NCBI GenBank assembly: GCA_019055375.1
Contig: JAHQIW010004571.1
Location: 62,001-126,000 of the forward strand
Length of the DNA stretch: 64,000 bases
Direction of reading: 5' to 3'
DNA from: Parelaphostrongylus tenuis
Taxonomy: Eukaryota > Nematoda > Chromadorea > Rhabditida > Metastrongylidae
The number at the start of each line of letters is the position of its first letter. Within the stretch, counting starts at the first letter, position 1. The notes under the pieces were generated by a model. It was not told the origin of the DNA and did not search any database. It saw nothing but the letters and a program-made list of their open reading frames with translations. The position numbers and the translations under genes were made by a program. Shown piece after piece: positions 59,701-64,000 of the stretch.

Positions 59701-62587
59701 AGTTCAAAATTGTGAAGATGAACCAAAAATATTTGGATGTTCTATTCGCAGTTCTCATAGAGCAAGTTTACGTAGAATTCAATATTCCATAGTTCCTAGC
59801 CTATAGAATATAGTGAAACCTTCGACAGTTGCCAGTGAAATACAGGCAAAATGAGTAATAGAAGACTTTGTAAACATTTAATATAGACTTTCAGAATTAC
59901 GTACGAATAGTAAATTTAATTTTACCTCTACTCGATTTTCGAATAGTTACATTTAATGAAGAGTTGGTGGAACAAGTATATCTCCAAAAATTTTTGGACA
60001 CGAGTGCCGAAACAGCCAAAGTCAGTGATATATTTGGTAATACCATCGTGTTCTGTTATAGCGAATGCTGCTTGTAAAGATAAAATGTTTTTGAAAGTTC
60101 GGAAGATAAATTCTTCGTAGCACATCTGAGTCATTTGTTTCCATCAATGGATTCAGATGTAGCACAAAACAGGTTTCACAGTCAAAAAGAGCTGGTAACT
60201 GTTGTCAATCACTTGAATAACCAGCGAGGAAAAAAGTAAACTCTCATTAAAAACTGAATTTTAAGCATATGAAAAGAATAATTATAGCCCCTGGCTGCCG
60301 TAGTCTGTAGAAAGCAATGTTTAGAAGATTAAGTGGTAAATTGAGTATTTGAGCACTGTATGGCTAGCAAGGAATTATTGAGCATGATATTGAAGTGACA
60401 CAGATATTCCGTTTGTTTATACTCAATCCAGAAAAGAAGAATTTATGGCTTTTTCCAGAGGGTGAGTCAGAAAGCAGCTTCTTAGGGCGGCCATCACGAA
60501 ACGCTTACTCAAACAAGTAAATTATCGTACTCAAATGCATGTTTACAACTTTGTGACACCAACATTGAATATGACGTGTTATAAGAGAAAGACATTTGAC
60601 GTAATGGGGAACGGTGAAAAAAGTAAAACAGCAACATCTTTTTTCTAAAATCTAAGGAATATGAAAAAGTTGACACAGATGTGATTGGTGAGCAGAGAAT
60701 GCACGCTGGACCGGTTATGATACAAGTCAACGCTTCATTTCACAGAAGACGACAAACCAATAGATTTTGCTACGCATCTACACTTCAGTTTGCAAAGATT
60801 TCTCTCAGGTTCTAATGCACTATGGGGACGCTTGAGAAAAGAAAATGAAGCAGAAAACGCGTCAATAGGCTAGAAGTACTCACAGACCGTAGGGACTGGA
60901 GCCGGCGCTCGAGTAATAATCATAACTGCCAAAACTGCCGTAGTACGGATAACCCCCCGCATAGCTTGGATATCCATAGGTATTGTAAGGATTGTATACG
61001 ACTGCGGAATATCTGAAAGATATGTATAAGCATGTCAATATTCAACAGAATGGAAATTCTAAACATCCTTTGTATGGTATATCTATGAAAGTTTCGTCTC
61101 GAATTCATTGATTAATCAAAAACTCTTCGTGACAGCGACCTCAATAACAATATTTGAAAATGAATTGACCTCGGTCTTCCCCAAAATCCCGTTGGCCGTG
61201 GAAGCGGTGCTGGTGGGTTTCCAGTACCTGTATATGGTTCATCGCCGGTGATCGCTTTCAATTCCGCCATACCGCCACCTTGACCGACGACGGAATGTAT
61301 GAGAAGAGTTGAAAATACAAATAATAATTGACGGAAAAAATCTAGATGTTGAGTCAGTTTATTGCTAGCTCTTTGTACTTCTATATTTTGTTTTGTGACA
61401 AAATATCCAAGTCGTATTCGGCACTTATTTTTTGTTTTCGATAACAGGAATTGAAGGATAAGATGAGATGGCGCTTCTACAATCGCTTGGAAATCCACGA
61501 AAGTCATACATCTCCTACTCCCACATGTTCTATTCTTCCTGTTACTTTTCTTTTTAATGAAGAGCGTCCTTTTAATTTCATGTTCTTCTAAACCGTTTTA
61601 TTTTTCGAGGGATAAAGACTATCCACGTGTAAGCTCATCAAAAACAGTTTACGACAACTATATAATCTTTTCATAAGTAACTATGCCAAATAATAGTTGA
61701 TCTTCCAAGTAAAATATCCAACACCCCCCAGCAGAATGATTGTCTAATGACTAGATTCGAGACATTTGTGAAATGCCTACAAATTTATATTCGATAAATG
61801 CACTGGAGTTGGCTGAGGAGACAAGAACACTGATTAACAAGACAGAAAATTCCCAGTAGACAGCTTCACGGTCTACAATTGATAAAAAACTGAACTAACG
61901 TGGTCGGATTCAGGCTGTATCGAAAATGTTTAGAGAACCCATCTTTTTAAAGAAGTAGACAACCTTACTTGAACAGAGATGCGCTTAGTCACTTGAGTAT
62001 TTCGACCTATCACAAGGTTTGGTACTTCATTGACCTATTTAACTATTTCTATAACTCGCTGAAGGCATCGTCGTTTCGAATAATTGGCCTAGGAAACGAC
62101 TCAAACTGCTGCTTTATTAGTCTGTCAAAACAGCCAACCATGACGAAGACATAAAGAGTTTTGCGCCATTCCTTTTTGTGGGTTAAGCAAAATTGGGCTA
62201 TATCGACAATCGGTCACTTTTCAAACGGAAATTAAGAGTAGTCCGTTTTATTATGATAGAATCCTTTTTTTTTTCGTTTTCAGACTATGAAGAAGTGACA
62301 TAAGCTTTTGCACCATTCCTTTTCGTAGGCTCAGCAAAACTGGGCTATATCGACAGTCGATCACCTTCTTAACGGCAATTTACAGTAGTAATTTCCCATG
62401 GGTATGAAATGGTAAAAGCACACAACATGCTCAAGCACGAGCTTCAAGGCTTGGTTGAATTTATTAAGAGAGCATAGAGATTCTGTCCTTTATTCCGCTA
62501 GAAATCTAACATATATGGAAGCACTTGAGGTTAGAGTAGTAGCTCTTCTATGGCATACTCACCAAGAACGACAACAGTGTTGACCAT
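56644..62587 (-). CDS. Small secreted Tyr/Gly-rich protein, tandem-duplicated exon, 3' end open
   Basis: Four minus-strand exons with matching phases: 62563-62587 (ATG, MVNTVVVL plus one base), 61170-61341, 60884-61012 and 56644-56748. The first two make a signal-peptide-like start (FFRQLLFVFSTLLIHSVVGQ), then GGGMAELKAITGDEPYTGTG and a Pro-rich stretch PAPLPRPTGFWGR. The last two are related to each other: YNPYNTYGYPSYAGGYPYYG and YYPMYSSYNPYGYLRS, both ending S-P-Y-G-L at a donor GGTCT|GTGAGT. Reading through either donor gives an immediate TGA, so each could be the last codon block. Likely secreted, perhaps a cuticle or antimicrobial-type peptide; family not recognised. Confidence 0.5.
57659..58048 (+). 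CDS. Possible two-exon small gene, about 98 residues
   Basis: Exon 57659-57699 starts at ATG (MTTSRNEEVDEDE plus two bases), donor GATGAGAT|GTGATT; exon 57793-58048 follows acceptor GACTCCCAG with one base and stays open to TAG. AATAAA at 58054-58059. The product has a short hydrophobic piece (STFLILIRAGAV) and a polar end (RFGFAFKTSVAYRTAEFKLN). No family recognised. It lies on the strand opposite to the Tyr/Gly-rich gene, inside its largest intron. Confidence 0.35.
58151..58786. repeat. TIR element, family E, copy 2
   Basis: Terminal inverted repeats of about 90 bases: CTTTTTCCGTTATCCGGGAG at the left, matched inward from the right by CTTTTTTCCGTTATATGGGA. Body shares CGGCCGCGC, GAGTGTTAGT and GTTATAAC-type blocks with copy 1. 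No ORF. Confidence 0.6.
60884..61012 (-). CDS. Third exon: Tyr/Gly-rich module, copy A
   Basis: Acceptor ATCTTTCAG, donor GGTCT|GTGAGT, 42 full codons. About one third Tyr, plus Gly, Ser and Pro. The same acceptor, donor and flanking intron text occur at 56.6-56.8 kb. Confidence 0.55.
61170..61341 (-). CDS. Second exon: signal-peptide core and Pro-rich part
   Basis: Acceptor CAACATCTAG, donor CCGAG|GTCAAT, 56 full codons and a split codon at each side. Hydrophobic run LLFVFSTLLIHSVVG, likely cut near VGQ/GGG, then acidic and Pro-rich residues. The donor is not a strong match. Confidence 0.5.
62141..62370. repeat. Diverged tandem repeat, two units
   Basis: Unit 1 (62141-62217) and unit 2 (62288-62370) share GCCATTCCTTTT, then GGGCTATATCGACA and TCGGTCAC/TCGATCAC, about 148 bases apart. 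Lies in intron 1 of the Tyr/Gly-rich gene, about 200-400 bases after its first exon. Confidence 0.5.
62563..62587 (-). CDS. First coding exon of the Tyr/Gly-rich gene
   Basis: ATG at 62585-62587, eight codons MVNTVVVL and one base, donor CTTG|GTGAGT. The codon split fits AT at the start of the next exon. The open frame continues upstream of the ATG to about 62713, so the start is a choice based on the signal peptide it creates. Confidence 0.45.
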
Positions 62588-62713
62588 ACCTCGGAATGGT
62601 AGACGAAAAATGACGACACTGCCGACCTCTGCTTCTTTCATAGTGCGACCAGCAACCGGTTCGCTCTCTAGCATACAACACACCTCCACCATTACAGAAT
62701 AAGCCTGAGTCAT

Positions 62714-64000
62714 GCGAAATATTCATATAGTACCGGCGCACAGTAATTAACAATAGCGTTTGGCGAACTGACAGGCACGTTGAGGTTACCGTACAACCGA
62801 CTAAATTGAGAAGCAAGGTCACCATGGCAGACAAGACTTCTGACCCACATGTTGTCACTTTGCACAAAGAAATGGCAGAGTTTGAAAGAAAAAAGGCACT
62901 AAATAGTCACCTTTTCTTCTATCGTTATCGTGTGAATTGACTGTTAGCAGTGGAAATGAGTCACGTTTGAACCCGAATAATCAGATATAATTCGATTAAT
63001 ACGTCTAGGCTCTAACGAAGGCGCTGCCGCCAAAACATTAGCCATCGAGCTTTGAAGAGAAGAAGGAAAATACCAACCTCGTGCAAATTTTAAATAAAAA
63101 CAAACAGAACAGTTCGTGAGTCATGCTTAATTGCATCGTAAAGCAACTGTACTTCCTTAGCGTTATGTTTAAAAGAAAAGCACCTATTTCTGTCACTCGT
63201 CCTTCAGATTTGTTCCATATCTCTTCCAGATTTTTCGAGTTAGTCAAGGTTGCAAGCGAAGTTCATAATAGCCGTTTAACCTTTAACCTGCTCTATGGAT
63301 CGTCAACAATTACATTAGCGTGAGATTCATCTGCTAAGTTTCCTTCATGGTTGCCCAATTGATTGCGGCACCCGCTGATTCCGTGGAAAATACGAATCCT
63401 CCAGCAGCAAACTGCTCCAATTTACAAAAATCGGCAATTGTCCATGGTGAACCTCGTCAAATTCTCTTTTGGAAGGTGTAAATCAAAGAGTCAGCTCGAA
63501 TAAAGACTAAGAACCTCACCTTATATGAAAACTAATGACCTGAACATCGAAGCAAAACTGTAAAGCAGAAGGCGTCAATGAAAATCATGTATAAACCCTA
63601 AGTACAACCAATCTTAGATCGAGAGATCACTACCTCAACAATGCCAATAAGCTTGCTATAGTTTACGAATCCGAAGATGTTAAGACGTTCTTCGTTTTTC
63701 ACTGTGACTTGAGAAATCCATAGTGAATGTTTGTATGACTCGGAATTCAAACTGAATAATGTTCTCAAAAATGAGCGACGATGAGCATTTTAACATTTCC
63801 AAATAAGAGGTAAAGTAAGGCATAGTAAAAGAAAAAAATTCGACGCAACAGTACAACAGAGAATTTCCAAAAAACTTTACTCCACATACATTTAATCACA
63901 TAAGTAGAAAAATTCTTGATAATTCAACATTTGCCCTACATACTAGTATAAAGGCTCGCAGCGAAAACGATATCACGCTTTATGGCAGCGCTGACTTGTT
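62714..64000. other. No clear gene; one repeat fragment
   Basis: The only recognised item is a fragment at about 63020-63110 (CCGCCAAAACATTAGCC, ATACCAACCTCGTGCA) that resembles the outer part of the foldback families C and D. The promoter of the Tyr/Gly-rich gene would lie here or just upstream, but no core motif is evident. Confidence 0.35.

Overview
The window looks like a gene-sparse stretch of a nematode nuclear chromosome, most likely a clade V (strongylid or hookworm-like) parasite. The evidence is: AT-rich sequence with many short exons, splice acceptors close to the nematode TTTTCAG type, AATAAA poly(A) signals, an RTE-type non-LTR retrotransposon relic, several mariner relics and many tRNA-derived SINE-like and foldback repeats. 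The species is inferred, not proven. There is no bacterial operon, CRISPR array or rRNA.

Region 1 (about 1.6-49.7 kb, + strand) is one very large gene. I rebuilt it exon by exon by matching intron phase: 32 exons, 5,888 coding bases and about 1,961 residues, all in one open frame. It begins upstream of the window. It encodes a long acidic, Ser/Pro-rich disordered region, one giant 2.4-kb exon (two helical segments, then a Tyr/Pro/Ser-rich tail), a PDZ domain split over three exons, a linker, a single C2 domain and an 11-residue tail. PDZ plus one terminal C2, with Piccolo/RIM-like motifs, points to the active-zone scaffold Clarinet (CLA-1). The giant exon has two possible 3' ends: a splice donor into the PDZ/C2 exons, or read-through to a nearby stop and poly(A) signal, giving a form without PDZ or C2. 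Its introns hold most of the repeats.

Region 2 (50-62.6 kb, - strand) holds a second, convergent gene model: a short signal-peptide exon pair and two Tyr/Gly-rich exons that are tandem copies of each other, phases all compatible. It would encode a small secreted Tyr/Gly-rich protein. A further minus-strand terminal exon at 50.4-50.7 kb is open but does not join in phase, so an exon is missing or it belongs to another transcript. A possible two-exon small gene lies on the + strand at 57.7-58.0 kb.

The rest is repeat-rich non-coding DNA: at least three tRNA-like SINE families, four kinds of inverted-repeat (foldback/TIR) elements, three mariner relics and one RTE relic. I found no proven new biological system. 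The best leads are the PDZ/C2 switch of the Clarinet gene, the duplicated Tyr-rich exon and the unclassified TIR families.
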